A stretch of DNA of 64,000 nucleotides from Nocardioides cynanchi (GTDB lineage Bacteria; Actinomycetota; Actinomycetes; Propionibacteriales; Nocardioidaceae), in assembly GCF_008761635.1 (NCBI RefSeq), contig NZ_CP044344.1, positions 1,364,001 to 1,428,000 of the forward strand, in the 5' to 3' direction. Positions 1 to 9,013 of the stretch are shown here, one piece after another. Each line of letters begins with the position of its first letter. The stretch's first letter is position 1. The notes below the pieces were generated by a model, which worked only from the letters and a program-made list of their open reading frames with translations, was not told the origin of the DNA and searched no databases. Made by a program: the position numbers and the translations under genes.

Positions 1-893
1 TCACGCAGGAGCGCCGGGACGTCACACGACTCGGTCCTCCCCTCTGTCTCCCTTGTGATCCTCAGGACGTCGTCCAAGGTTTGCGATAGATGCTCCGAGG
101 TAGCGAGGGCTTCATGGGCAGCCCGAAGTAGGCCCTCCGCGTCGGAGTCGAGCCCGGCCTCCAGCTCGAGGCGGAGCCGCGTCAGTGGTGTGCGGAGCTG
201 ATGGGAGGCGCGTGCGGCGAAGGCGCGCTCGCGCTCCACGACGTCCGAGAGTCGGCGTGCGGTGGCCGTCAGGGCGTCAGCCGTGCGGTCGATCTCGGTG
301 ACTCCGCTGGGCGTGATCCGGACCGTGAAGTCGCCCGCGCCGAGCTGCGCTGCTGCCCCGGCCAAACGGCTCATGGGACGGGCGAGGCGACGGGCCTGCC
401 ACAACGCGAGCGTGCCGGCTCCCGCGACGGCCAGCAGGGCCAGTGCAGCGAGCACCAGCAGGTCCCTGTTGGCCGATGACTGGACCGTCGAGCGGCTCGA
501 GGTGGCGCGAACGACGCCGATCACCCGCTCGCCGACGCTGACCGGGACCAGAGCTGCGAGGGTGTCGCTGGTCGTGAGGTGGATGACCCGGCCTGCCAGG
601 ACGCCGGTCATCTCGTCGGCTGCCAGGCGACTCGGCCCATCGCCGGCGACCTTCCGGCCGTCCGGGGTGTAGGCCGCGATCTCGATGCCGGGGCCGGCCG
701 CCGGCAGCTCGACCGGGTCGCCGGAGCGGTACGTGGGCGAGACGGTCACCGCGCCTTGGAGGGCGGCACGTTCGAGCTCGCCGCGTTCCTCGGCCACCAC
801 GTTGCGTTGGATGGCCACGGCAAGAGGTGCGCCGAGCAGGACGACGGCCAGAGCGACGGCGGACAGGGCGACGACCAGGATCCGCCGGAGCAT
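1..893 (-). CDS. Sensor histidine kinase (C-terminal part outside window)
   Basis: Membrane sensor kinase of a two-component system. Read on the minus strand from the ATG at 893, the protein has a first membrane segment at about residues 5-28, an extracytoplasmic sensor loop, a second membrane segment at about residues 135-155 and a HAMP-like linker. The HisKA phosphoacceptor box reads SHQLRTPLT, with His at residue 231 (codon 203-201). The window ends inside the dimerisation/phosphotransfer region, so the ATPase domain is not seen. It diverges from the lipoprotein/ABC operon at 995, and its likely partner is the OmpR-family regulator at 5615. The direct repeat at 931-950 lies in the shared promoter. 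The signal is not recognisable from sequence; the linked exporter suggests envelope or antimicrobial stress (inference). Confidence 0.9.
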   Translation of the reverse strand, partial: MLRRILVVALSAVALAVVLLGAPLAVAIQRNVVAEERGELERAALQGAVTVSPTYRSGDPVELPAAGPGIEIAAYTPDGRKVAGDGPSRLAADEMTGVLAGRVIHLTTSDTLAALVPVSVGERVIGVVRATSSRSTVQSSANRDLLVLAALALLAVAGAGTLALWQARRLARPMSRLAGAAAQLGAGDFTVRITPSGVTEIDRTADALTATARRLSDVVERERAFAARASHQLRTPLTRLRLELEAGLDSDAEGLLRAAHEALATSEHLSQTLDDVLRITRETEGRTESCDVPALLR

Positions 894-930
894 GGCCCCA
901 GCCTCTCACCTGGTCGGGCAGGTCGCTCGG

Positions 931-950
931 ATGCTTACCTGATGCTTACC
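931..950. promoter_or_regulatory. Tandem direct repeat, likely OmpR-family operator
   Basis: ATGCTTACC occurs twice, at 931-939 and 942-950, giving an 11-bp period. Head-to-tail repeats of this spacing are the usual binding site of OmpR/PhoB-type regulators. The site lies between the divergent histidine kinase (starts 893) and lipoprotein (starts 995) genes. The predicted regulator is the response regulator at 5615-6331 (inference). Confidence 0.6.
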
Positions 951-994
951 CGTTGCTGGCTGGGCGTTGGCTGCCTGCTTCCTAGCGTGGTCGT

Positions 995-1657
995 ATGTCT
1001 TCCAACCTCGCCGTCGGCTTGGTCACCAGCGCCGTCGCGGTCGGTCTGGTCTCCGCCTGCGGCTCCTCGAGCTCGACCACGGCCACCTCCCCGGCCTCCG
1101 GCCCGACCTCGTCCATGTCGAGCGGTGCGCCTCCCCACTCTCCTGGTCCGCGCTCGACAGCACCGTCGACACCGCATGCCACGGAGTTCAGCCCGCCGGG
1201 TGACATCCCCGACTCGGCCGTCTACGTCGACCACGTCGCGCCGGGCTCGCACGTGCACCTGACCGTGCCCGAGGGGTGGGCCCAGGTGACCAAGGGCGGT
1301 GTGACGACGTACACCGACAAGTACAACTCCATCAGCATCCAGGTCCTCCCCCTGGCACACCCGCCCACCCCCTCGAGTGTCCGCGCCCACGAGGTCCCGC
1401 AGCTGAGTCGGACGGTGACCTCGTTCCATCTCCAAGGAATCACGCGAGTCACGCGGCAGCACGGCAGCGCCGTCCACGTCGTCTACGGACTGGACTCAGC
1501 ACCGAACCCGGTCACCAACAAGGTGGTCCGCGACGTCGCCGAGCGATTCGACTTCTGGCACGCCGGCCAGGAAGCAGTGCTCACCCTCACCGGGCCGAGC
1601 AACGCCGACAACGTCGACCCCTGGCAGACCGTCAGCGACTCCCTGCAGTGGAAATGA
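995..1657 (+). CDS. Secreted lipoprotein of the ABC operon
   Basis: 220-residue predicted lipoprotein. A short signal peptide ends in a lipobox VSAC, with Cys at about residue 22, followed by a Ser/Thr/Pro-rich linker and one globular domain. The C-terminal half (TVPEGWAQV and onward) resembles mycobacterial Lpp/LpqN-type lipoproteins only in general character; I do not recognise the family. A TAGCGT hexamer at 983-988, six bases before the ATG, and no ribosome site suggest a leaderless mRNA. The stop overlaps the next start (ATGA at 1654-1657), so it is the first gene of a tightly coupled operon with two ABC ATPases and a permease. It may present substrate or sense the envelope for that transporter. 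Confidence 0.8.
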   Translation: MSSNLAVGLVTSAVAVGLVSACGSSSSTTATSPASGPTSSMSSGAPPHSPGPRSTAPSTPHATEFSPPGDIPDSAVYVDHVAPGSHVHLTVPEGWAQVTKGGVTTYTDKYNSISIQVLPLAHPPTPSSVRAHEVPQLSRTVTSFHLQGITRVTRQHGSAVHVVYGLDSAPNPVTNKVVRDVAERFDFWHAGQEAVLTLTGPSNADNVDPWQTVSDSLQWK

Positions 1658-2328
1658 CCGCGCCACGGGCCGATCCCTGCGCGCTGCGAGCCGACCGGAT
1701 CTACCGGTTCTTCCGCGCGGGCGACGAGGAGACCTTGGCCGTGCAAGGGGTCTCGCTGGAGCTCGCAGCAGGTGAGGTGGTGTGCCTGTCCGGGCCGTCC
1801 GGCTCGGGGAAGTCCACCCTGATGGCCTGCCTCGCCGGTACGGACGAGCCGTCGGGCGGCACCGTCTGGGTGGCCGGTGAGCGTCTCAGCGGCCGCACCG
1901 AGGCCGAGCGCGCTCGGTTGCGCTCGCGGCACATCGGGACCATGAGCCAGTCGGGAAACCTCTTCGCCCACCTGACCATCGGTGGCAACGTCGCGCTGGC
2001 ACGACGTATCGGGGGCGGCACGCAGCCGGTGCGAGGGGTGCTCGACGCCCTCGGACTCTCGGACCGGGCCGGGGCATGGCCCCACGAACTCTCGGGCGGC
2101 GAGCACGCCCGTGCGTCCCTTGCGGTGGCCCTGGTCAACCAGCCCGCCGTGGTGCTGGCCGACGAGCCCACCGGTGAGCTCGACGAGACGACGGAGACCC
2201 AGCTGCTGCGCCTCCTCCGTAGGCACGCCGACCACGGGTGCGCTGTCCTGGTCGCCAGTCACAGTCCAGTGGTACGGCGAACGGCGGACCGCGTGCTGAC
2301 CATCGACGACGGCCGGATCGTGGCATGA
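1654..2328 (+). CDS. ABC transporter ATPase (MacB/LolD type), first of two
   Basis: 224-residue nucleotide-binding subunit. It has Walker A GPSGSGKST, signature LSGGEHARASLAVAL, Walker B VVLADEPT and a switch histidine in VASHSP. The start is set by the 4-base ATGA overlap with the lipoprotein stop; a longer upstream reading frame runs antisense-like through the lipoprotein gene and is not real. The end overlaps the second ATPase by ATGA. The architecture of small ATPases with one large FtsX-like permease is typical of exporters or envelope mechanotransmission systems of the MacB superfamily. Confidence 0.9.
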   Translation: MTAPRADPCALRADRIYRFFRAGDEETLAVQGVSLELAAGEVVCLSGPSGSGKSTLMACLAGTDEPSGGTVWVAGERLSGRTEAERARLRSRHIGTMSQSGNLFAHLTIGGNVALARRIGGGTQPVRGVLDALGLSDRAGAWPHELSGGEHARASLAVALVNQPAVVLADEPTGELDETTETQLLRLLRRHADHGCAVLVASHSPVVRRTADRVLTIDDGRIVA

Positions 2329-2987
2329 GCAGCTCGTTGGTGGTCTGCGACCGCGCGGCCCGTACCTACGGACATGGCGTCGTCGCGGTCGTCGCGGTCC
2401 ACGGCGCCTCAGGCACCGTCGGCTCGACCAGCCGTGTCGCTCTCGTCGGGCCGTCGGGATCCGGCAAGTCGACCTTGCTGCACCTGATGGCCGGGCTCGA
2501 CCGGCCGACCTCGGGCACGGTTGCCTGGCCGTCGTGGCCCGGGGGCGCGTTCCAGGACCCCACCCGCGCCGGCGTGGTCTTCCAGGGCCCGAGCCTGATC
2601 CCCTCTCTGTCGGCCCTCGAGAACGTCGCCTTCCCTTTGCTCCTGCAGGGCGTGGGTCACAAGGAGGCAGCCGCTCGCGCTCGTGAGTCGCTCGACCTCC
2701 TGGGGCTGGGGTGGCTCAGCGACCGGGCACCGGAGGAGATGTCAGGCGGGCAGGCCCAACGCGTCGCGGTCGCCCGGGTGGTCACCGCGCGACCCCAGCT
2801 GATCCTGGCCGACGAGCCGACCGGCCGTCTGGACCGGCGGGCCGGCGAGCAGGTCATCGACCTCCTGCTCGACGCGGCTGACCACCTGACCGCCGGACTG
2901 GTAATCGCGACCCACGACCCGGACGTGGCCGGACGGATGAAGGAGATCTGGCGGATGCGCGACGGAGAACTGCAGGTGGCCGCATGA
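2325..2987 (+). CDS. ABC transporter ATPase, second of two
   Basis: 220-residue ATPase with Walker A GPSGSGKST, a Q-loop region VVFQGPSLIPSLSALENV, signature MSGGQAQRVAVAR, Walker B LILADEPT and IATHD. It starts in the ATGA overlap at 2325-2328 and overlaps the permease start in the same way at 2984-2987. Two distinct ATPases with one permease suggest a heterodimeric motor: the permease has two FtsX-like halves and could bind one of each (inference). Confidence 0.9.
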   Translation: MSSSLVVCDRAARTYGHGVVAVVAVHGASGTVGSTSRVALVGPSGSGKSTLLHLMAGLDRPTSGTVAWPSWPGGAFQDPTRAGVVFQGPSLIPSLSALENVAFPLLLQGVGHKEAAARARESLDLLGLGWLSDRAPEEMSGGQAQRVAVARVVTARPQLILADEPTGRLDRRAGEQVIDLLLDAADHLTAGLVIATHDPDVAGRMKEIWRMRDGELQVAA

Positions 2988-5605
2988 CCGGACTCTGGCT
3001 GCGCGGACTGCTCCGCCGTTCCCCGCTGCGACTGCTCGCAGCCTCAGCCGGGATCGCTATCGCGGTCGCGTTGGTGGCCGGCCTCGGCAGCTTCCTGGTC
3101 TCCTCCGAAGCGACGATGACCGACCGCGCGGCGGCCCAGGTCGCCGTCGACTGGCAGGTGCAGGTGGCCTCCGGGCAGCGCTCGGGCCCGGTACTCACGG
3201 CCACCCGGGCCACGCCCGGCACCGTGGCTGCCCTGCCCGTCGGCTTCGCCGACACCCCCCACCTGACCGCCACGGCAGGCGGCACCACTCAGACGACGGG
3301 AGCCGGACGCGTCCTCGGCCTCCCGCCCGGCTACCTGCACACCTTCCCGCTCGCGATCCGGCCGCTGACCGGCACCACCACCGGAGCCCTGCTCGCCCAG
3401 CAGACCGCCGCCAACCTGCACGTCTCCCCCGGTGACACTATCCGGATCGCCCGCGCCGGCCAGCCGGCGTACCGCGTCAAGATCACCGGGGTGGTCGATC
3501 TCCCTCAGGCGGACTCCCTGTTCCAGCAGGTCGGTGCACCGACCCAGTCCCAGCCGGTCGCACCACCGGACAACGTCGTGCTCCTCACCTCTCGCCAGTA
3601 CCGGCACGCCTACACCTCCCTGGCGCGGCGTCGACCCGACCAGGTCTCCACCCAGATCCACGTCCAACGCGACCACACCTCACTGCCGAACAACCCCTCT
3701 GCAGCGTTCGTCGCGGAGACGGGCGCGGCCAACAACCTGTCGGTCCGCACGCACGGAGCCGCCGTGGTCGGCAACAACCTCGGCGCCTCCCTCGATGCCG
3801 CCCGCGAGGACGCCAGCTATGCCCGGCTCCTGTTCCTGTTCCTCGGCGCCCCCGGCGCCCTCCTCGGCGCGGCCCTCACCGCGGCGGTGACCGAAGCCGG
3901 TGGCGAACGCCGACGCCGAGAGGGCGCCCTGCTGCGCGCTCGCGGCGCCGGCCCCAGCCAGCTGCTCCGCCTGGTCCTGGTCGAAGCCGGAGTGGTCGGG
4001 CTCGTCGGAGGCGCCGCCGGCCTCGCCGGCGCCTGTGCCATCAACGCCGCCTCGTCCTGGAAGTGGGACGTCGCCGCCGTGCTGGCAGGGCTCGCCATCG
4101 CCGGACTCGTCTGCGCTGTCCCGGCCGCCCGCGACCTGCGATCCGTCGCCGCCGGGGAGAAGGCAGGTCGAACCGAACGCGAGCGCCCGACCTGGATGCG
4201 CTTCGGGCTCGACCTCGCCCTGATCGCCGTTGGCCTTGGCGTGTTCTGGGCCGCGGGACGCACCCAGTACACCCTCGTGCTCGTGCCCGAAGGCGTGCCG
4301 ACCATCTCGGTCAGCTACTGGGCGTTCCTCGCACCCGCCTTGGCGTGGCTGGGCTGCGGGCTCCTGTGCTGGCGCATCGCCGACACGACCCTCCGGCACG
4401 AGCGGCTCGTCGCCACCGTGGCACGCCCGTTCGTGGGGCAGCTGGCCTGGCCGGTCGCCGCGACGCTACGGCGGCAGCGGCGGCTCGTCGCGCGTTCAGC
4501 CGTGCTGCTGGCCCTGGCCTTCGCCTTCGCCTTCTCCACCTCGGCCTTCAACACCACCTACCGCCAGCAGGCCGAGGTCGACGCCCAGCTCACCAACGGC
4601 GCCGACGTCACGGTGACCGAGTCCCCGGGCGCCACGGTGCCACCCTCCGTCGCCCAGCAGCTGGCGTCGGTCCCGGGAGTCAAAGCCGTCCAACCGATGC
4701 AGCATCGCTTCGCCTACGTCGGCAACGACCTCCAGGACCTCTACGGCATCGACCCCACCACCATCGGCCAGGCAACCACGCTGCAGGACCCCTACTTCCA
4801 GGGCGCCAGCGCCGCCCAGTCGATGGCAGCCCTGGCGGCACGGCCCGACGGTGTGCTCGTCAGCGCCGAGACCGTCAACGACTTCCAGCTCAACCCCGGA
4901 GACCTGGTCAAGCTCCGCCTGCAGGACACCCGCTCGCACACCTACACCACCGTGCCGTTCCACTACGTCGGGATCGTCAACGAGTTCCCCACCGCACCCA
5001 AGGACAGCTTCCTGGTCGCCAACGCCGCCTACGTCGCCCGCGCCACCGGAAGCCCGACCGTGGGCACCTTCCTGGTCAACACCGGCGGCACCCACGTCAC
5101 CTCGGTGGCCAACCAGCTCCTGCACACCGTCGGCACCACCGCGACTATCGGCACCATCAACGACGCCCGGGGACTGGTCGGCTCCAGCCTCACCTCGGTC
5201 GACCTCTCACGCCTGACCCGGCTCGAGCTCTCCTTCGCCCTCCTCATTGCCGCCGCCTCCGCCGGACTTGTCGTCGGGCTCGGCCTGTCTGAGCGACGCC
5301 GCGCCATCGCCATCGCGACCGGACTCGGTGCCGACGCGCGGCAGACCCTGAGGTTCGGGCTGGCCGAACCCGCGTTCGTCCTGCTCATCGGCACCGTCTG
5401 GGGACTCGCTGCCGGATGGGGGCTGTCCTACCTGCTCGTGAAGGTCCTCACAGGCGTCTTCGACCCCCCACCCCAGGCCATCGCCGCGCCATGGGGATAC
5501 CTCGCGGCCCTGGTCGCCTCCGCCACCGTGGCCGTCGCGATCGCCGCATCCGCGGTCATCGAACGCGCTCGCCGCTCAGCACGCGCCCTGCTCCGTGCCA
5601 TCTAG
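2984..5605 (+). CDS. FtsX-like ABC transporter permease, two-module
   Basis: 873-residue membrane subunit. An N-terminal membrane segment (about residues 18-40) is followed by a large extracytoplasmic domain, then a cluster of segments (about 280-385), two more around 410-460 and one near 500. A second extracytoplasmic domain precedes the final three segments (about 755-865). This duplicated TM1-loop-TM2-4 arrangement is that of large FtsX/MacB-superfamily permeases, which usually move lipids, peptides or antibiotics or transmit force rather than import solutes. It is translationally coupled to both ATPases. It ends in TAG 5603-5605, which overlaps the presumed -10 box of the downstream regulator gene. 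Confidence 0.88.
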   Translation: MTGLWLRGLLRRSPLRLLAASAGIAIAVALVAGLGSFLVSSEATMTDRAAAQVAVDWQVQVASGQRSGPVLTATRATPGTVAALPVGFADTPHLTATAGGTTQTTGAGRVLGLPPGYLHTFPLAIRPLTGTTTGALLAQQTAANLHVSPGDTIRIARAGQPAYRVKITGVVDLPQADSLFQQVGAPTQSQPVAPPDNVVLLTSRQYRHAYTSLARRRPDQVSTQIHVQRDHTSLPNNPSAAFVAETGAANNLSVRTHGAAVVGNNLGASLDAAREDASYARLLFLFLGAPGALLGAALTAAVTEAGGERRRREGALLRARGAGPSQLLRLVLVEAGVVGLVGGAAGLAGACAINAASSWKWDVAAVLAGLAIAGLVCAVPAARDLRSVAAGEKAGRTERERPTWMRFGLDLALIAVGLGVFWAAGRTQYTLVLVPEGVPTISVSYWAFLAPALAWLGCGLLCWRIADTTLRHERLVATVARPFVGQLAWPVAATLRRQRRLVARSAVLLALAFAFAFSTSAFNTTYRQQAEVDAQLTNGADVTVTESPGATVPPSVAQQLASVPGVKAVQPMQHRFAYVGNDLQDLYGIDPTTIGQATTLQDPYFQGASAAQSMAALAARPDGVLVSAETVNDFQLNPGDLVKLRLQDTRSHTYTTVPFHYVGIVNEFPTAPKDSFLVANAAYVARATGSPTVGTFLVNTGGTHVTSVANQLLHTVGTTATIGTINDARGLVGSSLTSVDLSRLTRLELSFALLIAAASAGLVVGLGLSERRRAIAIATGLGADARQTLRFGLAEPAFVLLIGTVWGLAAGWGLSYLLVKVLTGVFDPPPQAIAAPWGYLAALVASATVAVAIAASAVIERARRSARALLRAI

Positions 5606-5614
5606 GCTGCCCGC

Positions 5615-6331
5615 ATGGCGAACCTGCTCGTCGTGGAGGACGAGGAGAAGATCGGGCAGCTCCTCGTCTCCGCCCTCGAAGCCAACGGCCACCGGGTGAC
5701 CTGGCGACACACCGGCACCGAGGCACTCGATTCAGTGCACCGAGGCTCGTTCGACCTGGCCCTGCTCGACCTCGGCCTACCCGACGTCGACGGCATCGAC
5801 GTGTGCCGCGAGCTCAAACGCCGCCAGCCCGACTGCGTGGTCGTCGTCCTCACCGCAAGACGCGACGAGATGGACGTCGTCGAGGGCCTGGAGTCCGGCG
5901 CTGACGACTACCTCACCAAGCCGTTCCGGATGACCGAGCTCCTGGCCCGGGTCCGAGCCCATCTTCGTCGCTCCTCGGCGGGCCAGTTCGTCTCCGGGAC
6001 GTTCCGAAGCGGCGACCTCACTCTCGATCCCACCTCGCGACGCTGCCTGGTCGGCGACACCGAAGTAGCCCTACGACCCAAGGAGTTCGACCTCCTCGCG
6101 CGACTGGCCTCGGAGCCTGGACGTGCCGTGACCCGTGAGGCCCTCATGGACGACGTCTGGGACCGCAATTGGTTCGGCTCCACCAAGACACTCGATGTGC
6201 ACGTCGCCGCCGTCCGACGGAAGCTCCAGAATGCTGCCGAGGCCATGGAGCCGCCAGGACATGTCCCCCAGATCAACACCCTCCGAAGCCATGGATACCG
6301 ACTGGACGCCGATCCCGCACCCGCCGGATGA
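5615..6331 (+). CDS. OmpR/PhoB-family response regulator
   Basis: 238 residues. The receiver domain has the acidic pocket EDEE at residues 8-11, phosphoacceptor Asp52 in LLDLGLPD and Lys in TKPF, followed by a winged-helix DNA-binding domain (about residues 130-230; LRPKEFDLLARLA, then the recognition region TLDVHVAAVRRKL). It lies nine bases after the permease and has its own candidate leaderless promoter (TAGGCT 5603-5608, six bases before ATG). The likely partner kinase is at 1-893, on the other side of the ABC operon, and the likely target is the repeat at 931-950. Confidence 0.92.
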   Translation: MANLLVVEDEEKIGQLLVSALEANGHRVTWRHTGTEALDSVHRGSFDLALLDLGLPDVDGIDVCRELKRRQPDCVVVVLTARRDEMDVVEGLESGADDYLTKPFRMTELLARVRAHLRRSSAGQFVSGTFRSGDLTLDPTSRRCLVGDTEVALRPKEFDLLARLASEPGRAVTREALMDDVWDRNWFGSTKTLDVHVAAVRRKLQNAAEAMEPPGHVPQINTLRSHGYRLDADPAPAG

Positions 6332-6682
6332 CGCCGTGAGGGGTCCATGTCGGCGCGACTCGGCGGTCGACCACGCGTCAACCACCGCGGACCGGAGGCG
6401 AGCGTCGTTCACCGTGAGGCGACTGCTGTGTCAAGGACGCCGCAATCACCCGGATCAGGAGAACCAGCAGACCGGTGCGCGGCCGCGTGGCACCTTCCCT
6501 GGTCGGCGCGCCAGCCGGCCCTCGCGACCGCGAAGACGCATCACACCGCAGCGTAAGGCGCGGATCTGCCGAGAAGCGGGCCTTGTTCTATGGCGCGGAT
6601 GGGTGGCTGGAGAGGATCAGACTGCAGATGGCGCGGTGACTGTTCGCGCTGCCTTGCCTCGTGTGGCTTCCGAGGCAACGAG
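6332..6682. other. Intergenic stretch, no gene recognised
   Basis: About 350 bases between the response regulator and the next terminator. Short open frames exist on both strands, but none has a ribosome site, a TANNNT start box or recognisable protein features. Confidence 0.4.
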
Positions 6683-6712
6683 CAAGCCACCGATCGACGG
6701 GTCGGTGGCTTG
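6683..6712 (-). terminator. Terminator-like hairpin after the SnoaL-like gene
   Basis: Perfect 11-bp inverted repeat (CAAGCCACCGA at 6683-6693 and its complement at 6702-6712) with an 8-base loop, 17 bases beyond the stop of the minus-strand SnoaL-like gene. No strong U tract, as is common in high-GC actinobacteria. It may act in both directions. Confidence 0.55.
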
Positions 6713-6729
6713 TCGTTCCCCTCAGGCGT

Positions 6730-7146
6730 TCAGGCCCAGAACTCCGTCACCACCGGCGGGTCGCCGATGAATTGGTCAACCGATCGGACCTTCCCGTCCT
6801 CGAGTTGGAAGTAGAGGATCTGCGTGTCGTCGAAGGTGCGGCCATCGGGGCGGTTCCCAGAGATCCGGGTCAGCACGGCGACGTGGCCCGCGCCGTTCGA
6901 CATGTACAGCTGGGGGACCGGGCGCAGGGTCCCGGTGGTCAGTTCCATCGAGGCGGCCAGGAAACCGACGATCTCGTCGACGCCGTTCTTGACCCCACCC
7001 AGGCTGTCGGGGTTGCGGTGGTTCCAGGTCGCGTCGGCGTGGAAACCCGCGGCGAAGGCCACGACGTCGCCAGCCGCGACGGCTTCGAACCCGGCCCGGA
7101 CGGCCTCCAGGTCGCTCTGTGCGCTGGTGTCGGTGATGGTGTTCAT
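6730..7146 (-). CDS. SnoaL-like / NTF2-fold protein
   Basis: 138-residue cone-shaped NTF2-fold protein (SnoaL/ketosteroid-isomerase-like, often annotated nuclear transport factor 2 family). Typical features are the N-terminal helix before FAAGFHADATWNHRNP, a middle HVAVLTRISGNRPDGR strand pair and the C-terminal DGKVRSVDQFIGDP. The ATG at 7146 is chosen because AGGAGGA lies at 7151-7157; an upstream ATG would add 16 unlikely residues. It is 85 bases downstream of the HD-GYP/LuxR gene on the same strand and may be cotranscribed. The reaction, if any, is unknown. Confidence 0.85.
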   Translation of the reverse strand: MNTITDTSAQSDLEAVRAGFEAVAAGDVVAFAAGFHADATWNHRNPDSLGGVKNGVDEIVGFLAASMELTTGTLRPVPQLYMSNGAGHVAVLTRISGNRPDGRTFDDTQILYFQLEDGKVRSVDQFIGDPPVVTEFWA

Positions 7147-7231
7147 GGTTTCCTCCTGGTGGTCGGCTGCAACATCCCAGGAACGTAGGTTCATGGTGTG
7201 CTCCGCCGCATCGACTGTTCGATCGATATGG

Positions 7232-8743
7232 CTAGGGGGTCGCCGCTAGGCCGTGCCGCATCGCGAACATGGCCAGAGCCGCCCGGGTGCTGACCTGGCA
7301 CTTGCCGTAGATGTGCACCGTGTGGGTGTGCACGGTGGAGGCCGAGATGAACAGTCGCTCGGCGATCTGCTTCTTGGTCAGGCCCGCTGCGAGCAGCTGG
7401 AGTACGTCGAGCTCCCGCTCGGTCAGGTCGACTGGAAGCGCTGGGAAGCTCGGTTTGGGCCCCTCCGCGGCCGAGAGGACCGCGCGCACCGCGGCCCGGT
7501 CCAGAGGCAGCTCGGAGATCCGCCGGGCGGCCTCACCGGGGGTCATCGCCCGTCGGTACGGCCTCGGCTCGCCCAGACTCCGCCAGGTCTCGACCGCGGC
7601 GAGCAATCGCGTGGTCAGGTCGAGCTCTCCGGCACGGACCCCCATCGGGTACCCGGAGCCGTCCAGACGCTCGTGGTGCCGGCTGACCACGGCGGACAGC
7701 GGCTCCAGGACGGGTGACCGGGCCAGGATCCGGCCCGAGTGGTAGGGGTGCAGCCGCACAAGCTCCCACTCGTCCGGGTTCAACGGCCCCGGCTTCTCCC
7801 AGACACCGGTCGGCACCGCGACCCGTCCGAGGTCGTGCACCAGGCCGGCCCGGTAGGCGAGCCCAGGGTCGACGCCCTCGAGCTGGGCTGCGGCACACCT
7901 GGCCAGGGTCGCCACCCCGCGCGCATGCCCCTGGAAGTACGGCGACTTCAGGTCGGCTGCGTCGCCGAACCCGGCCAGGACGTCGTCGAGCTGGTCGCCG
8001 TCGTCGATGTAGCGGTAAGGCGCGGCCTCTGCCGCGACGACCGCAGCCCAGGGGTCCTCGGCCCGAGAAAGACGGAGTACCCCCTCCGCGTCACTCAGGA
8101 ATAGCCCCGCGATCTCGGGGTCGAGCGCACGCCCGCACCAGCGGGTCACGGTCTGCACGCTGCCGCCGACCGCGTCAAACATCGCTACCGCGTAGCCGAC
8201 CGCGGCGAAGCGCGCTGGCTCCGGCACGTCGGCTCCGGACCGGCCCGCGGGCGCGCCCTTGCCGTCGTACCGCTCGAAGGCGCACAGGACGGAGTCGCTG
8301 ACCGCCGATGGCAGGCCGAGGAGGGCGACCAGTCCGGCTCCGACCTCGCAGTCCGCGCGGGCCGCCTCTGCCACCAGGCCTGGCACGCGCGGCGCGCCGG
8401 CCAGGATCCTCAGCTTCTCGGTCCCGCTTCCCAAGCCGGCCAGGAAACGCATCGCCTCGACGGGGTTCGCGGTGTCGGTCAAGTCTCCCCGGGCCCGGAC
8501 CGCGATGTCGTCGCCACCGAAGTTCGCCGCAGCCTCGTGCGAGGTGGCCGCGCAGCCTGCGAAACGCATCAGAGTCGCGTAGAAGACCTCCGACTGGCGC
8601 GAGGCCGAGAGACCGGAACGCCGAGCAAGCTCGGTCGCGACGAGGCAGGACCGCATTGCCTCGCCAATGGGGTGACCGCGCGTCAGGTCGCTGGTCACCG
8701 ACAGCGCTGCCACCACACCGGCTACCCGCACCTGGCTCGGCAC
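7232..8743 (-). CDS. HD-GYP phosphohydrolase domain fused to LuxR-type HTH
   Basis: 503-residue fusion. Residues about 20-200 are a degenerate HD-domain half, with FERYDGKGAPAG near 157-168. Residues about 265-400 are an HD-GYP domain, with HDLGR (His303-Asp304) and HHERLDGSGYP (356-366) intact enough for a metal-dependent phosphodiesterase. Residues about 438-500 are a LuxR/GerE helix-turn-helix beginning LTERELDVLQLLAAGLTKKQIA. HD-GYP domains classically hydrolyse cyclic-di-GMP; whether this actinobacterial version does is not shown by sequence. The GTG start is supported by a TACGAT box at 8750-8755, six bases upstream (leaderless). No receiver domain is present, so catalysis or ligand binding may directly set DNA binding (inference). 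Confidence 0.85.
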   Translation of the reverse strand: MPSQVRVAGVVAALSVTSDLTRGHPIGEAMRSCLVATELARRSGLSASRQSEVFYATLMRFAGCAATSHEAAANFGGDDIAVRARGDLTDTANPVEAMRFLAGLGSGTEKLRILAGAPRVPGLVAEAARADCEVGAGLVALLGLPSAVSDSVLCAFERYDGKGAPAGRSGADVPEPARFAAVGYAVAMFDAVGGSVQTVTRWCGRALDPEIAGLFLSDAEGVLRLSRAEDPWAAVVAAEAAPYRYIDDGDQLDDVLAGFGDAADLKSPYFQGHARGVATLARCAAAQLEGVDPGLAYRAGLVHDLGRVAVPTGVWEKPGPLNPDEWELVRLHPYHSGRILARSPVLEPLSAVVSRHHERLDGSGYPMGVRAGELDLTTRLLAAVETWRSLGEPRPYRRAMTPGEAARRISELPLDRAAVRAVLSAAEGPKPSFPALPVDLTERELDVLQLLAAGLTKKQIAERLFISASTVHTHTVHIYGKCQVSTRAALAMFAMRHGLAATP

Positions 8744-9013
8744 CCCCGGATCGTACGCCCGGCTCAGCCCTAGCCGGAGGTCTCGACGACACTCAACTCG
8801 AACTCGAAGCCAACGCCAGATTCGTCGTCAATGATCATTGCATCGCGGCCGGCGAACTGATTCGAATGCGATCGGTTTGAACCAGTTGTGGGCGCTCGAC
8901 CCGAGCCGCGTCAATCCGCCGCCTGTCGGCGCGTTGCCATGCTCGTGGTGCTGAGGATCGGGAATCACTCGACGGACGACATCCGCTGCACATCGCCAGT
9001 GCGCCGACGATAG

